Positions 33,224 to 42,711 are shown, counted from the stretch's first letter. The stretch: DNA of 64,000 nucleotides from Cohnella algarum (GCF_016937515.1 NZ_JAFHKM010000002.1:682001-746000); one strand, 5' to 3'. Numbers and translations: made by a program. The notes: a model not told the origin generated them from the letters alone.

Positions 33224-35908
33224 TTATTTCCCCGACGGGCTTCCGACGACGACGGAAGTTTCCAGACGAATGTCGGCCGAAGAGCTGCCGATATAGACGG
33301 GAACTTCGCCTTCCAGCATGACCCATCGGTCCGCTTGTTCGTCCCAGTAAGACAGCGCTTTTGGATCGAGCTCGATCTCCACGCGCTGCTGCTTGCCGGG
33401 CTGAAGCTCGACCTTGGCCCAACCGGCCAGTTGCTTCGGAGCCGTGGTCACGTCGGTCGGCAACTTGCCGGTGTATACCTGCACCACTTCCGCCCCCGAA
33501 ACGTCGCCGGTATTGCGCAAATTCAGGGACACCTTGATTTTGCGATTGTCGGCATTGCCGCTTACCGTCGTTTTCGCGTTGCGGTATTCGAAGGTCGTGT
33601 AGGAAAGGCCGTGTCCGAAGGCGAACGCCGGCTGCAGTTCGTTCTTCTCGTAGCCGCGGTAGCCGACCATGACGTCCTCGCTGTATTCCGCCACGCCGCC
33701 GACGCCCGGGAATTGCGTCTCGGAAGATACCGGCGTGTTGTTCTCGTCCACCGGGAACGTAACCGGCAGCTTGCCGGAAGGGTTGACTTCCCCGAACAAA
33801 ACGTTGGCGATGGCATTGCCTTGTTCCTGCCCGGCGTACCAGGCTTGCACGATCGCTTTTACATCGTCTTTCCAGCCGTCCATTTCAACCGCTCTGCCGC
33901 TCATCGAAACGACGACGGTGTTCGGATTGGCGGCCGCCACCTCGGAGATCAATTGTTCCTGATTGTTGGGCAAATCCAGATCGGAACGATCGATATAACC
34001 TTCGCTTTCATAAGTGCGAACGACGACGATCGCGACGTCGGAACGGGCGGCGAGATCGACCGCTTCCTGCATCGTCGGGTCGACTGCATCGGCAGGCGGA
34101 ACCCAGCCCAGCCGGATCAAGCCGCCGAAATCGGAATCGAGCGTGTTCGGCCAGTCGGTGCGATATTCGATGCGGATATCGTGTTTTTCGCCGGCGACGA
34201 GGTTCACCTTCGCTTCGGTCGTTTCGACGGTTTCGCCCTTGTTGTCGATCAGCAGTTCGCCGTCGAAATACAGCTTCCCGGAGCCGAGGCTCGTAATCGA
34301 CAATGTGTACTCGCCGGTTTCCGGGGCGGCGATGGAGCCCGTCCAACGGGCCGACATCATGCCGTTGAATGGGTCCGGCAATTTCGTCAGCTTCGAGGAT
34401 TGCCCGTTCAACCCGTCGTAGTTATAGAAACCGAGGTTCATGTTTACCTGGCGTTCGGTGCGGACAAGCGACGGATCGCCTTCCATTCGGTTGTTCGTCC
34501 AATATTCCCCGTGCAACCCCGAACCTGCGGCCGCTGCGCCGTTTCCGGAAGCGGCGCTTTCCGGGAAGAGCAGCGAAGAAGGCACGGCCGACGGACCGTT
34601 CAGAATATCGCCCGTGGAAATCGGATCGGTTCCCGGGGCATATTCCACTTGCACGCCGCTTCCGGCCTGCTCGCGAATCGCCTCCAGCGGGCTCACGGTG
34701 TACGTCGGCTGCACGAGGGAGCTTCCGCCGACCGTGGCGTAGCTGTCCGCATCCGGTCCGATGACGGCGATCGAGTCCAGCTTGTCCTCGTCCAGCGGAA
34801 GCGCGTTATCCTCGTTCCGGAGCAGCACCATCGTTTCCTCGGCGATTTCCAGCGCGGCTTGCCCGTGCTCCGCCGCGGGGATTTGCACGTTCACGGCCGG
34901 CTTGTCGAACAAGCCCTTATCGAACATCTGCACCAGAATTCTTTTCGCCATGCCGTCGATTGTTTCTTCGCTAACCTGACCGTTTTGAACGGCGGCCAAA
35001 AGCTTGTCGCCCCATTGGCCGTAAGGCACGCCCGGCGTTTCGAGGTCAAGTCCGGCGATCGCCGACTCCGCGGTGCTCAGATTGGCGCCGTAGTCGCTCA
35101 TGATAAAGCCGTCGAAGCCAAGGCGGTCTTTGAGCAGCTCCGTCAGCACCGTCGGGTTTTCGCAGGCGAATACGCCGTTGATTTTGTTGAACGAGCACAT
35201 GGCGGCGCCGAGGTCCGCTTCTTCCACCGCCGCGGCGAACGGGCGCGTATAGATTTCCATCATCGCGCGCTCGCTCGCCTCGGTATCGACCGTAAAGCGT
35301 TCCGTCTCCTGGTTGTTCAGCAAATAATGCTTGGCGGTGGCGATGACGGGATATTTTTGCACCTCGTTCACATAGGCGACTCCGAGCTTGGATTGGAGAA
35401 GAGGATCTTCGCCGAGCGACTCGAAATTGCGAGAGCCCCAGGGCAGCCGGGCGATATCGAAGCCCGGGCCGAGAAGCACGTTGTGGGTCGTATTGTACGC
35501 TTCGTTGCCGATCAAATCGCCGTAGCGTTTCGCCGTTTCCGTATTCCAGGTCGCGGCCAGCGCGATCGGGGTCGGAAAAGCGGTCGATTTTTTATTCTGA
35601 ATTTCGGGGTTTGCAATACGAATGCCGGTCGGTCCGTCGGCCATCGTCAGCGCGGGAATTCCCAATCGTTCAATCGGAGCATTGTAAAAACCGTAGTAGT
35701 TGTTCAAATTTCCCGTAACGAATTCGACCTTTTCCTCAAGAGTCATCTCCTGAAGCACCAGTTCGGTTCGCTCTTCCGGGGATTTGGATGCGTCCAGCCA
35801 TGGTTGCGTCTCGGCCGCCGCGGCCGTATGAAGCGGCGATACGACGGCAATGCTCGTAACCACCGCAGCGAGCATCGCTCGAAACGGTTTTAACGATTTT
35901 TTCATCAC
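33224..35908 (-). CDS. GH3-family beta-glucosidase with PA14 insert, secreted
   Basis: An 894-residue GH3 enzyme that releases terminal beta-linked sugars. Domains in order: signal peptide ending about AAAA (residue 31); GH3 N-terminal barrel with the nucleophile Asp in GFDGFIMSDYGAN; GH3 C-terminal domain starting EETMVLLRNEDNALPL, interrupted by a PA14-like domain (GLHGEYWTNN ... GEYTLSITSLGSGKLYFDG); and a fibronectin-III-like tail (EVVQVYTGK). The start may be GTG 35908 or ATG 35905, following GGGAGG by 10-13 bases. It is the first gene of a two-gene operon with GH30, suggesting joint digestion of a beta-glucan or plant or fungal glycan. The signal peptide places it outside the membrane. 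Confidence 0.92.
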   Translation of the reverse strand: MMKKSLKPFRAMLAAVVTSIAVVSPLHTAAAAETQPWLDASKSPEERTELVLQEMTLEEKVEFVTGNLNNYYGFYNAPIERLGIPALTMADGPTGIRIANPEIQNKKSTAFPTPIALAATWNTETAKRYGDLIGNEAYNTTHNVLLGPGFDIARLPWGSRNFESLGEDPLLQSKLGVAYVNEVQKYPVIATAKHYLLNNQETERFTVDTEASERAMMEIYTRPFAAAVEEADLGAAMCSFNKINGVFACENPTVLTELLKDRLGFDGFIMSDYGANLSTAESAIAGLDLETPGVPYGQWGDKLLAAVQNGQVSEETIDGMAKRILVQMFDKGLFDKPAVNVQIPAAEHGQAALEIAEETMVLLRNEDNALPLDEDKLDSIAVIGPDADSYATVGGSSLVQPTYTVSPLEAIREQAGSGVQVEYAPGTDPISTGDILNGPSAVPSSLLFPESAASGNGAAAAGSGLHGEYWTNNRMEGDPSLVRTERQVNMNLGFYNYDGLNGQSSKLTKLPDPFNGMMSARWTGSIAAPETGEYTLSITSLGSGKLYFDGELLIDNKGETVETTEAKVNLVAGEKHDIRIEYRTDWPNTLDSDFGGLIRLGWVPPADAVDPTMQEAVDLAARSDVAIVVVRTYESEGYIDRSDLDLPNNQEQLISEVAAANPNTVVVSMSGRAVEMDGWKDDVKAIVQAWYAGQEQGNAIANVLFGEVNPSGKLPVTFPVDENNTPVSSETQFPGVGGVAEYSEDVMVGYRGYEKNELQPAFAFGHGLSYTTFEYRNAKTTVSGNADNRKIKVSLNLRNTGDVSGAEVVQVYTGKLPTDVTTAPKQLAGWAKVELQPGKQQRVEIELDPKALSYWDEQADRWVMLEGEVPVYIGSSSADIRLETSVVVGSPSGK

Positions 35909-36510
35909 TTGATGTTGTCCTCCCTCAAACGGTGTTGAATGTCATGATGTCGTTTTCCCTTGATCCGACAGCCTCTCCCTTTCCGGCTGTATGTACCGCA
36001 TTCACCTCCGTTGCGTACTGTCAAATCGGGCCGGCCTGTCGGGGAACCGCGCGGTCGTGACGGAAACCGGATTAACCAAACTAAACAAACGTGAATAATC
36101 GGAAAATTAAGCCCGACGTCTCCCGAACGCGTCCCCGTTTAGCGGTTATCGTGCGTTTGCGTTTCCGGCCGGTCCTTTCGGCTCCGACCCGCACAGCTTC
36201 AACCCGCAGCCCTTGGCCGCCCAATACAACCGTAAACCAAAATTTTGCGAAATGCACTCCCAAATATTGGGTTGATGAATGGAATGGATGACATGATTTG
36301 TAAGTAAGCGTTTCAAGGCAGCGCTTAACATTAAATTTTTTTTACCGCATTCAGGTTGATTATGACCGAACCCTTATAAAATAGTTCAAATTGTGTCCTA
36401 AAATATTACAAAATATTAATCTTCGAAAAACAGGGTCTGGACAAGATTCGGGGCATGACCTTCTCCAATAAGCTTTGGGCGGCAGGCACCGGGAGCTCGG
36501 CCAGGGACAA
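35909..36510. other. 600-bp intergenic region upstream of the glycosidase operon
   Basis: No convincing gene. The sequence AAGTAAGCGTTTCAA near 36303-36317 resembles a catabolite-responsive (LacI-type, cre) operator and lies in the region where glucose repression of the glycosidases would be expected, but it is about 400 bases from the GH3 start. I found no clear promoter. Confidence 0.35.
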
Positions 36511-36665
36511 CTGTCGGCCCTTGGCGGGTTGAGTTGGGTCGCCACGACCCAACTGGAGCGGCAGAGGGCGTGCAGAGGCGGTGAGGTGAGTCATGTTTAC
36601 CCAACTTAGCTCGACTGTCGGCCCTTGGCCGGTTGAATTGAGTCGCCACGACCCAACCGGACCGA
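36511..36665. repeat. Degenerate 52/104-bp hairpin repeat
   Basis: CTGTCGGCCCTTGGC starts at 36511 and again at 36615, 104 bp apart. Each copy is followed by the palindrome TTGGGTCGCCACGACCCAA (centres 36543 and 36647, the second with a mismatch). A weaker palindromic stretch, TGAGTCATGTTTACCCA, is centred near 36595, halfway between. The period is therefore again 52 with alternating units. It lies just past the terminator of the alcohol dehydrogenase gene. Confidence 0.75.
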
Positions 36666-36688
36666 TAGCGAATGCGCGGAGGCTATAA

Positions 36689-36737
36689 AAAAAGCGACCC
36701 CCTCGTCCGCCCACGAACGAAAGGGATCGCTTTTTTT
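36689..36737 (-). terminator. Terminator of the iron-type alcohol dehydrogenase gene
   Basis: AAAAAAAGCGACCCC pairs with GGGATCGCTTTTTTT around a 20-base loop, 9 bases past the stop of the leftward gene. The A/T runs on both sides would let it work both ways. Confidence 0.88.
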
Positions 36738-36745
36738 ACACCCGC

Positions 36746-37909
36746 TTACAGGCTCATTTCCAAAATCGCCTTCACGTCGTCCTTTTCCAGCTTTTTGAAC
36801 GAGCCGATCGGACCGAAGAGTACCGCTTCCGCCGCCATCCGGTCCAGCTCCTCGCCGCCGATGCCGAGCTGGCCGAGCGTCGCCGGGGCGCCGATGCGCG
36901 TAAAGTACGCGCGGGTCGCCTCGATGCCCGCGAGCGCAATTTCGTCGTCGCTTTTGCCGGCCGGATCGACGTTCCACACGCGAACCGCGTATTGAACGAA
37001 CCGGTCCACCCGCTCCTTGTACACATATTTCATCCAGTTCGGGAAAATGATCGCCAGTCCCGCCCCGTGCGCGATGTCGTAAATCGCGCTCACTTCGTGC
37101 TCGATGCCGTGCGTCGCCCAGTCGGTCACGACGCCGAGCGGCAGCGTGCCGTTCAGCGCATATGTACCGCAAAGCATCAGGTTGGCGCGGGCTTCGTAAT
37201 TCGATCCGTCCGCAAGCGCGATTTCGCCGTTTTCGATCACCGTCTGCAAAATCGATTCCGCGAACCGCTCCTGCAGCGGCGTATCGGTCGTCCGGGAAAA
37301 ATATTGCTCGAACACGTGCGACATCATATCGACGATGCCGTTCGTCGTCTGGTCTTTCGGAACCGTAAACGTCAGCTCCGGATCCAGGATGGAAAATTTC
37401 GGGTAGATGAGCTTGCTCCCCATCCCCCGCTTCTGCTTCAGCTCCCAGTTCGAAATGACGGCGTTGCCGTTCATCTCCGAGCCCGTCGCCGCCAGCGTCA
37501 AAATCGTGCCGAGCGGCAGCGCCTCCCGGATGACGGCTTTACGTACGCAAAAATCCCATACGTCTCCCTCGTAAGGAACGCCGGCCGCAATCGCTTTGGA
37601 GGCGTCGAGCACGCTGCCGCCCCCGACGGCGAGAATGAAATCGACCCGCTCCCGGCGGCAAATCTCGATGCCTTTGTTGACGGTGGACAATCGCGGGTTC
37701 GGTTCGATCCCCGAAAGCTCGAATACCGCCGCCCCGATGCCGTCAAGCTGAGCCTTCACCTCGTCGTACAAGCCGGTCCGTTTGATGCTGCCTCCCCCGT
37801 ATACAAGCAAAATGCGCTTGCCGTAAGGCTTTACCAGTTCGCCGAGCTGCGCCACCGTCCCTTTGCCGAACACGAGCCGGGTCGGGTTATACAGTTGAAA
37901 CGAGTTCAT
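36746..37909 (-). CDS. Iron-containing alcohol dehydrogenase (YugJ/BdhA-like)
   Basis: An NAD(P)H-dependent group III alcohol dehydrogenase of 387 residues, close to butanol dehydrogenases YugJ/YugK/BdhA. Seen: N-terminal [10 protein letters not shown], the nucleotide-binding [28 protein letters not shown], and the metal ligands in [13 protein letters not shown] and [20 protein letters not shown]. It would interconvert short aldehydes and alcohols in the cytoplasm. ATG at 37909 follows AAGGAGG by 11 bases. It is a single gene with its own terminator, divergent from the small operon at 37961. Confidence 0.93.
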   Translation of the reverse strand: MNSFQLYNPTRLVFGKGTVAQLGELVKPYGKRILLVYGGGSIKRTGLYDEVKAQLDGIGAAVFELSGIEPNPRLSTVNKGIEICRRERVDFILAVGGGSVLDASKAIAAGVPYEGDVWDFCVRKAVIREALPLGTILTLAATGSEMNGNAVISNWELKQKRGMGSKLIYPKFSILDPELTFTVPKDQTTNGIVDMMSHVFEQYFSRTTDTPLQERFAESILQTVIENGEIALADGSNYEARANLMLCGTYALNGTLPLGVVTDWATHGIEHEVSAIYDIAHGAGLAIIFPNWMKYVYKERVDRFVQYAVRVWNVDPAGKSDDEIALAGIEATRAYFTRIGAPATLGQLGIGGEELDRMAAEAVLFGPIGSFKKLEKDDVKAILEMSL

Positions 37910-37960
37910 ACAGCTGGATTCCTCCTTCGGAGTTCGAATGGCCATCCCGTATATTGTACC

Positions 37961-38176
37961 ATGTTTCGTTGTTCGAAGAGGAGGCCGGGCCGGGCCGGGC
38001 GCAAGGTGCCGCGCAACGCCGATCCCCCGGCGCAACCGGCCAAACCGGATGCCGAGCCTGAAGCCGAACAGCAGTCCACCTCGACGCCTATGCTTTTCAG
38101 TATTGCCGATCAACCTTTCAACAATCCGATGGATAATATTTTAATTCCTCTGAATATAATGTCCTTGGAAGGTTAA
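37961..38176 (+). CDS. Small hypothetical protein (71 aa)
   Basis: A short frame from ATG 37961 to a stop 20 bases before the membrane-protein gene. The first half is basic and proline-rich, the last 28 residues are more ordered ([20 protein letters not shown]). There is no good ribosome binding site before the ATG, and a longer antisense frame extends upstream, so this is a weak call. If real it would be the first gene of the three-gene operon to its right. I do not recognise it. Confidence 0.35.
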   Translation: MFRCSKRRPGRAGRKVPRNADPPAQPAKPDAEPEAEQQSTSTPMLFSIADQPFNNPMDNILIPLNIMSLEG

Positions 38177-38196
38177 GCCGGAAGGGGGACGGCGAC

Positions 38197-39054
38197 TTGC
38201 GCGCGAACGGAATCGGAGCTTCCCTGTGGGCGTTTCTGGCTCGGGTCAAATGGCTTCAGGTCATTTACGTGGCCGGAATCGTCGGCATCGTCGCCTTCAG
38301 CGTCTACTCCCTGATTCGCATCGAATCTTCGCCGGGCTCCGCCGCCCGGCCTCCCGGGCCCGCCCCCTCCGCATCCGGCAAAACCGCGGATACGCTGACG
38401 ACGCTGATCGTGAAGCCGATCGTGGAATCGGAGACGAACCAGGTCATATTCCGGGGCCTTTTTTACATATTCGTATGGCTGCTGCTGTTCCTTGTCGTAC
38501 CGGTCGCGCTCATGCGGTTGCGAAGATTTCGTTTTTTTCAAGTGGAGTTTGAATTGGAAACGGAAAAGGCGGCGATGCAAAACGCGATTGTCACGTCCTC
38601 CAAAGCTTCGCTCATGGCTTATTTGACCGGGAACGACGTATTCGTCAAGACGCTCGCCTGCCTGGACGGCAACTCGATTCGTTTTCAGACCGTGCTCAAG
38701 ACGCTCCTCGAAGAAATCCAGACGGCCTATCGCGAAACGTTCAACGCCGCCTTCGTCTTCGAAGTGTACGAAAACGACACGCCGGCGAAATACCGGCACC
38801 TGGCCCAGGATTCGCTGCTTACGAACAAAGCCGCCTGCTGGAATAAACCGAACAACGACAGCCCCTTCAAATGCAATTTGCTGGTCTACCGTCACGAACT
38901 GGACGACGGCGAGTACCTCGTAACGGTGTGGAGCAGTTATTCTACCCAATTTGACTTATTTGACCAGCAAGTTTTGCCGCTGCTGCATAATGTAATTATG
39001 AGAAATATCGAAACGATCGAGCTGATGGTCGTGGCCACTTATCCCGTAGATTGA
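38197..39054 (+). CDS. Membrane protein with two helices and a cytoplasmic domain, unrecognised
   Basis: I do not recognise this 285-residue protein. Seen: a membrane helix at about residues 20-40 (VIYVAGIVGIVAFSVYSLI), a 30-residue Pro/Ser-rich external loop, a second helix at about 85-105 (LFYIFVWLLLFLVVPVALM), then a soluble, mixed alpha/beta domain of 170 residues (FQVEFELETEKAAMQNAIVT ... TYPVD) that could be GAF-like. The TTG start at 38197 follows AAGGGGG. The small gene at 39092 follows within 40 bases and an orphan REC-BTAD regulator lies beyond it, so a role as its sensor is conceivable but only inferred. Confidence 0.7.
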   Translation: MRANGIGASLWAFLARVKWLQVIYVAGIVGIVAFSVYSLIRIESSPGSAARPPGPAPSASGKTADTLTTLIVKPIVESETNQVIFRGLFYIFVWLLLFLVVPVALMRLRRFRFFQVEFELETEKAAMQNAIVTSSKASLMAYLTGNDVFVKTLACLDGNSIRFQTVLKTLLEEIQTAYRETFNAAFVFEVYENDTPAKYRHLAQDSLLTNKAACWNKPNNDSPFKCNLLVYRHELDDGEYLVTVWSSYSTQFDLFDQQVLPLLHNVIMRNIETIELMVVATYPVD

Positions 39055-39091
39055 CTTTCCTGTTTGAAAATCGGGGAGGAGAATTTACTTT

Positions 39092-39280
39092 ATGGATCGA
39101 GGAGTTGAAGGGATGAACGATAAAAAAAATGCTCCCATCAATGCGGCGAACGTCATCAAGCGGGCCGCCGATATGTTGACCAGGCCACGGGAACCTTCCA
39201 AGTCGGCCTCGGAAGCGATGAAGAACATCAAGGTTTCCAAGGACGATCCGCTCGTCAAACCGTTCACGAATCCGCGTTGA
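39092..39280 (+). CDS. Small hydrophilic hypothetical protein (62 aa)
   Basis: A short, charged, probably soluble protein (INAANVIKRAADMLTRPREP) with a good ribosome binding site (GGGGAGGAG before ATG 39092; a second ATG at 39113 also has one). It begins 38 bases after the membrane-protein stop and is probably co-transcribed with it. No similarity recognised. Confidence 0.6.
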   Translation: MDRGVEGMNDKKNAPINAANVIKRAADMLTRPREPSKSASEAMKNIKVSKDDPLVKPFTNPR

Positions 39281-39392
39281 TTCGAACGGGCTGATCTGCA
39301 TGCCGCCGCGGCGGCTTGTGGGACAGCCTATTTTTTTATGAAAATAATGGAGTACGTTTCGACAAATGATTCTGATTTTCGTTATTTTTCGA

Positions 39393-39398
39393 TATAAT
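39393..39398 (+). promoter_or_regulatory. -10 element of the REC-BTAD gene
   Basis: A perfect TATAAT lies 35 bases upstream of the start codon in an AT-rich stretch. The -35 (TTCTGA at 17 bp) is poor, so the promoter may need an activator. Confidence 0.45.
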
Positions 39399-39433
39399 AT
39401 AGTCAGTGGTTACAGAAAGGAGCAATCCGGCTC

Positions 39434-40558
39434 ATGAGGGCGATATTGGTCGATGACGAAAAGCTCGCGCTGCAGCACTTGGAGAATCAACTTCGAAAAA
39501 TGTCGGGAATCGACATCGTAGGCGTCTATCAGCACTCGGAGGATGTGCCGGGGGCCGTGTCCGAACTGAGTCCCGACGTTGTTTTCCTCGATATCGACAT
39601 GCCTGTCATGACCGGAATCGAAGTCGCGGAACACATTCTGATGCGGGCTCCCGACACGTTCGTCGTTTTCATTACCGCTTACGACGAATACGCGATCAAG
39701 GCTTTCGAGCTCAACGCGGTCGATTATTTGCTGAAGCCTCTCGACTACACGCGGCTTCAAACGACGATCGAAAGACTCAAGCATCGGCTTGCGCACAAGC
39801 CGGCAGCGAAACAATCGGCCCCGGAACCGATGCTTCGCTGCTTCAAAACGCTCCAATACGGCGGCTTGGAGCCTGTCGTCCTTCCTTGGCGCACGGCCAA
39901 GGCGCAGCAATTGTTCGCTTATCTCGTCCATCATCGGGGCCAGCAGGTTCGCAAAGATACGCTGATCGAGCTGCTGTGGCCCGAAGTCGACCTGAAGAAA
40001 AGCCTCACCCAAATGTACACCTCGATGTATCAGCTGCGGCAGGCTCTGCAGGCCGTTCAGCTCCCGGCGAAGGTTCACAGCCTGGATAAAGGCTACCAGC
40101 TCGATTTGCAAGGGGTGCGCATCGACGTCGACGAATGGGAACGCAAGCTGTCGGAGCTTGCGCCGCCGGACGAGCATAACCTGGCGGAGCACAAGCAGCT
40201 GCTCGAAATCTACCGCGGGGACTATTTCGAGGATTACGATTACATATGGGCGGAAAACGAAAGAGAGCGCCTGCGGACGCTTTGGTACGAGCACGCGCTG
40301 AGCGTGGCGGACTGCCTCGACAGAATCGGCCGCTATGCGGAAGCGTTGTCTCTTTATCATAAAATTCGCGACCAGTTCCCTTATTCCGAAGAAATTTACT
40401 TGGCCTTGATGAAGCTTCATCACGCCCACGGCAACCTCACCGCCGTTCAAAAACAATACCACGAGCTTTGCGAGGTGTTGACGGAAGAATTCGGAGCCGC
40501 GCCTTCCCCGGAAATCCGGGAGTGGTATAACGAGCATATGGACCCGGTCTCCTCGTAG
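39434..40558 (+). CDS. REC - winged helix - BTAD response regulator (SARP-like)
   Basis: A 374-residue regulator. The N-terminal receiver has the phospho-acceptor Asp in VVFLDIDMPVMTG (about residue 54) and the conserved Lys in YLLKPLDY. A winged-helix domain follows (residues about 140-225: RKDTLIELLWPEVDLKKSLT), then a bacterial transcriptional activator domain made of TPR-like helices (ENERERLRTLWYEHALSVAD). The ATG at 39434 has GAAAGGAG upstream. No histidine kinase gene is adjacent; the membrane protein at 38197 lacks kinase motifs. Such proteins activate transcription of nearby operons; the target here is unknown. Confidence 0.88.
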   Translation: MRAILVDDEKLALQHLENQLRKMSGIDIVGVYQHSEDVPGAVSELSPDVVFLDIDMPVMTGIEVAEHILMRAPDTFVVFITAYDEYAIKAFELNAVDYLLKPLDYTRLQTTIERLKHRLAHKPAAKQSAPEPMLRCFKTLQYGGLEPVVLPWRTAKAQQLFAYLVHHRGQQVRKDTLIELLWPEVDLKKSLTQMYTSMYQLRQALQAVQLPAKVHSLDKGYQLDLQGVRIDVDEWERKLSELAPPDEHNLAEHKQLLEIYRGDYFEDYDYIWAENERERLRTLWYEHALSVADCLDRIGRYAEALSLYHKIRDQFPYSEEIYLALMKLHHAHGNLTAVQKQYHELCEVLTEEFGAAPSPEIREWYNEHMDPVSS

Positions 40559-40569
40559 CGGGCGCTTCG

Positions 40570-40990
40570 GCCCGGCGCGCGGACGGGAGCGGTCTTTTCG
40601 CCCTCGAGAGCGGGGCGTTTCGGTCGCGGCGCGCGGACGGGAGGATTCTACTCGCCCCGGAGGCGGGGCGCTTCGGTCGCGGCACGCGGACGGGAGCGGT
40701 CTTTTCGCCCTCGAGGGCGGGGCGTTTCGGTCGCGGCGCGCGGACGGGAGCGGTCTTTTCGCCCTCGAGAGCGGGGCGTTTCGGTCGCGGCGCGCGGACG
40801 GGAGCGGTCTTTTCGCCCTCGAGAGCGGGGCGTTTAAGTCGCGGCGCGCGGACGGGAGCGGTCTTTTCGCCCTCGAGGGCGGGGCGCTTCGGTCGCGGCG
40901 CGCGGACGGGAGCGGTCTTTTCGCCCTCGAGGGCGGGGCGCTTCGGTCGCGGCGCGCGGACGGGAGCGGTCTTTTCGCCCTCGAGGGCTG
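40570..40990. repeat. 54-bp tandem repeat, 8 units, with CGCCCTCGAGGGCG palindrome
   Basis: The core GGTCTTTTCGCCCTCGAG starts at 40591, 40698, 40752, 40806, 40860, 40914 and 40968, that is every 54 bp; the second unit (about 40645) is a divergent variant. Each unit holds the palindrome CGCCCTCGAGGGCG (or a one-base variant). Since 54 is divisible by three, the leftward strand stays open and would read an 18-residue repeat (ALEGEKTAPVRAPRPKRP), which I regard as an artefact. The array lies between the convergent ends of the REC-BTAD and HAD genes. Confidence 0.92.
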
Positions 40991-41127
40991 GCCGTGCCCG
41001 CATGGACGCCGTCCCCTTCTCCGTTTCGCCGTCGCTCCCCCTCATGCTGCCGGTTTAACTCCGCATAAAAACGCTCGGTCGGCTTGCCGCGCATCAGGCC
41101 GCTGTTGCCCGGTCGCCGACTTGGTCG

Positions 41128-41733
41128 CTACTTTTCCCCGGCTTCGGACATTCGAATAGCGCCGGGCTCCGATAGCTGAAGCAGTTCCGGCAATTCGTCC
41201 CAGGAGACGATGCGCGGAAGCCGAAGCTGCCGATTGTAGGAGTTGTCTTTGACATAGACGTTCAAAGTCAGATCGGACAGCGTTTCCAGCACCGCGGGCT
41301 TGTCGTCGAAATAATAATCCAGCCCGAGCTCGCGAATGATATGAACTTTTTCCGTATCGCTCATCCCGCAAAAAAAGCGGTCCGGCGCTACCGGAAATCC
41401 CGCCTTGACGAGCCAGCTTTTCGTCCGATCGCCGTATATCGCATCCCTGGCCGTTATGTAGTAAATCTCATGTCCTTCCCGGTCAAGCCGTTGAAGCGCC
41501 TCGACCGCTCCCGGGAACGGAGGACAATCGGTAAAATAAATCTCGTCCCGCAGGGCGTTCCACATTTCCTTCCCCTCCTCGGACGTCATGCCGAAAGGTT
41601 CATGAATCGGAACCGTCGTCAGCTCGCGAAACCTCTCCAGCGGAATTTGCCGGTTCAACTTCTTGTTGTACAAATGAAACGCGTATTCCCGCAAATTGAT
41701 TAACGTATCGTCGATGTCAAAGCCTAATTTCAT
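41128..41733 (-). CDS. HAD-superfamily 5'-nucleotidase-like phosphatase
   Basis: A 201-residue HAD phosphatase. Motif I with the nucleophile Asp is KLGFDIDDTLI, motif II the Thr in EIYYITARDA, and motif IV the acidic pair in DYYFDDKPAVL. The small all-helical cap resembles 5'(3')-deoxyribonucleotidases (NT5C/YorS type), so dephosphorylation of a nucleotide or similar phosphate is likely. ATG at 41733 follows AAGGAG. Single gene, flanked on both sides by tandem-repeat arrays. Confidence 0.82.
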   Translation of the reverse strand: MKLGFDIDDTLINLREYAFHLYNKKLNRQIPLERFRELTTVPIHEPFGMTSEEGKEMWNALRDEIYFTDCPPFPGAVEALQRLDREGHEIYYITARDAIYGDRTKSWLVKAGFPVAPDRFFCGMSDTEKVHIIRELGLDYYFDDKPAVLETLSDLTLNVYVKDNSYNRQLRLPRIVSWDELPELLQLSEPGAIRMSEAGEK

Positions 41734-41882
41734 CCGGTAAACTCCTTAAGGGGAAAATGGAAGGCATCCGCTCCGTTCGGATCTCGGCAGCCCGATTGGA
41801 GAGGATAAGCTCCCCCTTATTCTACCAGATTGGGCCGGTGCCGCCTAACCGATAAGCGCGGGACCGGTGATGGGGGCGAAAG

Positions 41883-42324
41883 ATGTAGTGCCCCCCGTGC
41901 GCTACATTGAGGCTGCGCGAAGCGGTTGCGGCACATGTAGCGCACCCCGTACGCTACATCGAGGCTGCGCGGAGCATTTGCGGCACATGTAGCGCACCCC
42001 GTGCGCTACATCGCGGCTGCGCGGAGCATTTGCGGCACATGTAGCGCACCCCGTGCGCTACATCGCGGCTGCGCGGAGCATTTGCGGCACATGTAGCGCA
42101 CCCCGTGCGCTACATCGCGGCTGCGCGAAGCGGTTGCGGCACATGTAGCGCACCCCGTGCGCTACATCGCGGCTGCGCGGAGCATTTGCGGCACATGTAG
42201 CGCACCCCGTGCGCTACATCGCGGCTGCGCGGAGCGGTTGCGGCACATGTAGCGCACCCCGTGCGCTACATCGCGGCTGCGCGGAGCATTTGCGGCCCAT
42301 GTAGCGCCCCCCGTACGCTACATG
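41883..42324. repeat. 52-bp tandem hairpin array, 9 units (GC-rich palindrome)
   Basis: Nine palindromes with arms ATGTAGCGCAC and GTGCGCTACAT around a CCC loop begin at 41884, 41936, 41988, 42040, 42092, 42144, 42196, 42248 and 42300, exactly 52 bp apart. The linkers (CGCGGCTGCGCGGAGCATTT type) are also conserved. A few arms carry single changes. The array occupies the gap upstream of the HAD gene and downstream of the next array and fabF. No gene is seen here. Confidence 0.95.
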
Positions 42325-42366
42325 TCGTTATTTTCTCTGATGCCAGCCGTTTCGGGCCTCACTATT

Positions 42367-42660
42367 ACGGTCTCCAGGGGCCGTTATTTGCTCGCATCAC
42401 GGAATATTTCGCAATTAGCGGCCTTTCGTGACCCGTTATTTCCATTGCCACCCCCTTTCCGGCCCCACTCGAACCAATTAACGGCCTCCAGGGGCCGTTA
42501 TTTACTCGCCTCGCGGGATATTTCGCAATTAACGGCCTCCAGGGGCCGCTATTTACTTGCATTGCGGGATATTTCGCCATTAGCGGCCTTTCGCGACCGT
42601 TATTTCCGTTGCCAGGCCGTTTCCGGCTTCACTGAACGAAATTACGGCCCCTAAGTCCAG
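42367..42660. repeat. 51-bp tandem hairpin array, about 6 units
   Basis: Units with the inverted repeat AACGGCC...GGGCCGTT and linker GGGATATTTCGC start at 42367, 42418, 42481, 42532, 42583 and 42654. Three of the five intervals are 51 bp, the others carry insertions. Sequence unrelated to the adjoining 52-bp array. It directly follows the stop of fabF. Confidence 0.85.
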
Positions 42661-42711
42661 CCGCGGCGGCCAACCAAACGCGCCTCCCCCGCCTTGCTTG
42701 CGCGAGCGCGC

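Noticed and set aside
36081..36331. Small frames between the GH3 and alcohol dehydrogenase genes
   Set aside because: They are Arg-rich, lack ribosome binding sites and overlap each other on both strands.
40437..41045. Leftward 202-codon frame with an 18-residue repeat
   Set aside because: It is the 54-bp tandem array read as protein and overlaps the 3' end of the REC-BTAD gene in antisense; no start signal.
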